Origin: Spirochaetaceae bacterium
GTDB taxonomy: Bacteria; Spirochaetota; Spirochaetia; Treponematales; Breznakiellaceae
Direction of reading: 5' to 3'
Length of the DNA stretch: 5,553 nt
Assembly (NCBI GenBank): GCA_031258335.1
Contig: JAIRMY010000048.1
Coordinates: 1 to 5,553 of the forward strand
The position numbers and the translations under genes are program-made. The notes beneath the pieces are model-generated. The model was not told where the DNA came from, searched no databases, and saw only the letters and a program-made list of their open reading frames with translations. Positions 5,527 through 5,553 of this stretch are shown here, one piece after another. Each line of letters opens with the position of its first letter. Positions within the stretch are counted from its first letter, which is position 1.

Positions 5527-5553
5527 TGTTGATTGTTAGATTGAATGAGTGCT

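Noticed and set aside
5299..5532. Plus-strand 77-codon frame ending in a poly-Gly run
   Set aside because: The glycine run is just the translated G tract and the rest is antisense to the remnant protein blocks.

Overview
The window looks like a piece of bacterial chromosome of intermediate GC content. Its core is one complete minus-strand operon. A spirochaete of the Treponema type is the best guess: the phosphofructokinase carries the GGDG plus PKT-DND signature of the group that includes spirochaete and plant enzymes, and the ClpS, ClpA and Aat sequences read as Treponema-like from memory. No rRNA or marker gene is present, so the assignment is inference.

Layout. Bases 1-873 (+) hold the C-terminal 290 codons of a 6-phosphofructokinase. 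Bases 874-1130 are a non-coding gap between convergent genes, filled with two short hairpins and a large inverted repeat (989-1099) that may end transcription from both sides. Bases 4635-1131 (minus strand) hold clpS, clpA and aat in that order. A good sigma-70-like promoter sits so close to clpS that its mRNA would be nearly leaderless. ClpA starts at an ATG with a clear GGAGG site, and aat starts inside the end of clpA.

The three operon genes form one pathway, the bacterial Leu/N-degron (N-end rule) pathway. Aat adds Leu or Phe to proteins with N-terminal Lys or Arg. ClpS binds the resulting bulky N-termini and hands them to ClpA, which unfolds them for ClpP. ClpP itself is not in the window. 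The ClpA here has an acidic, low-complexity insertion of about 80 residues between its two AAA+ modules.

Bases 4719-5490 are a gene graveyard on the minus strand. One fragment is the C-terminus of a type III restriction (Res-like) helicase-nuclease with an in-frame TAG. The other is a scrambled fragment of an uncharacterised winged-helix-ended protein family, with a frame change and an internal deletion. The last 60 bases contain an 11-G run in a G-quadruplex-like tract, possibly next to an insertion-sequence end. The novelty here is modest: the ClpA insertion, the leaderless clpS arrangement and the fused remnants are the points worth following.
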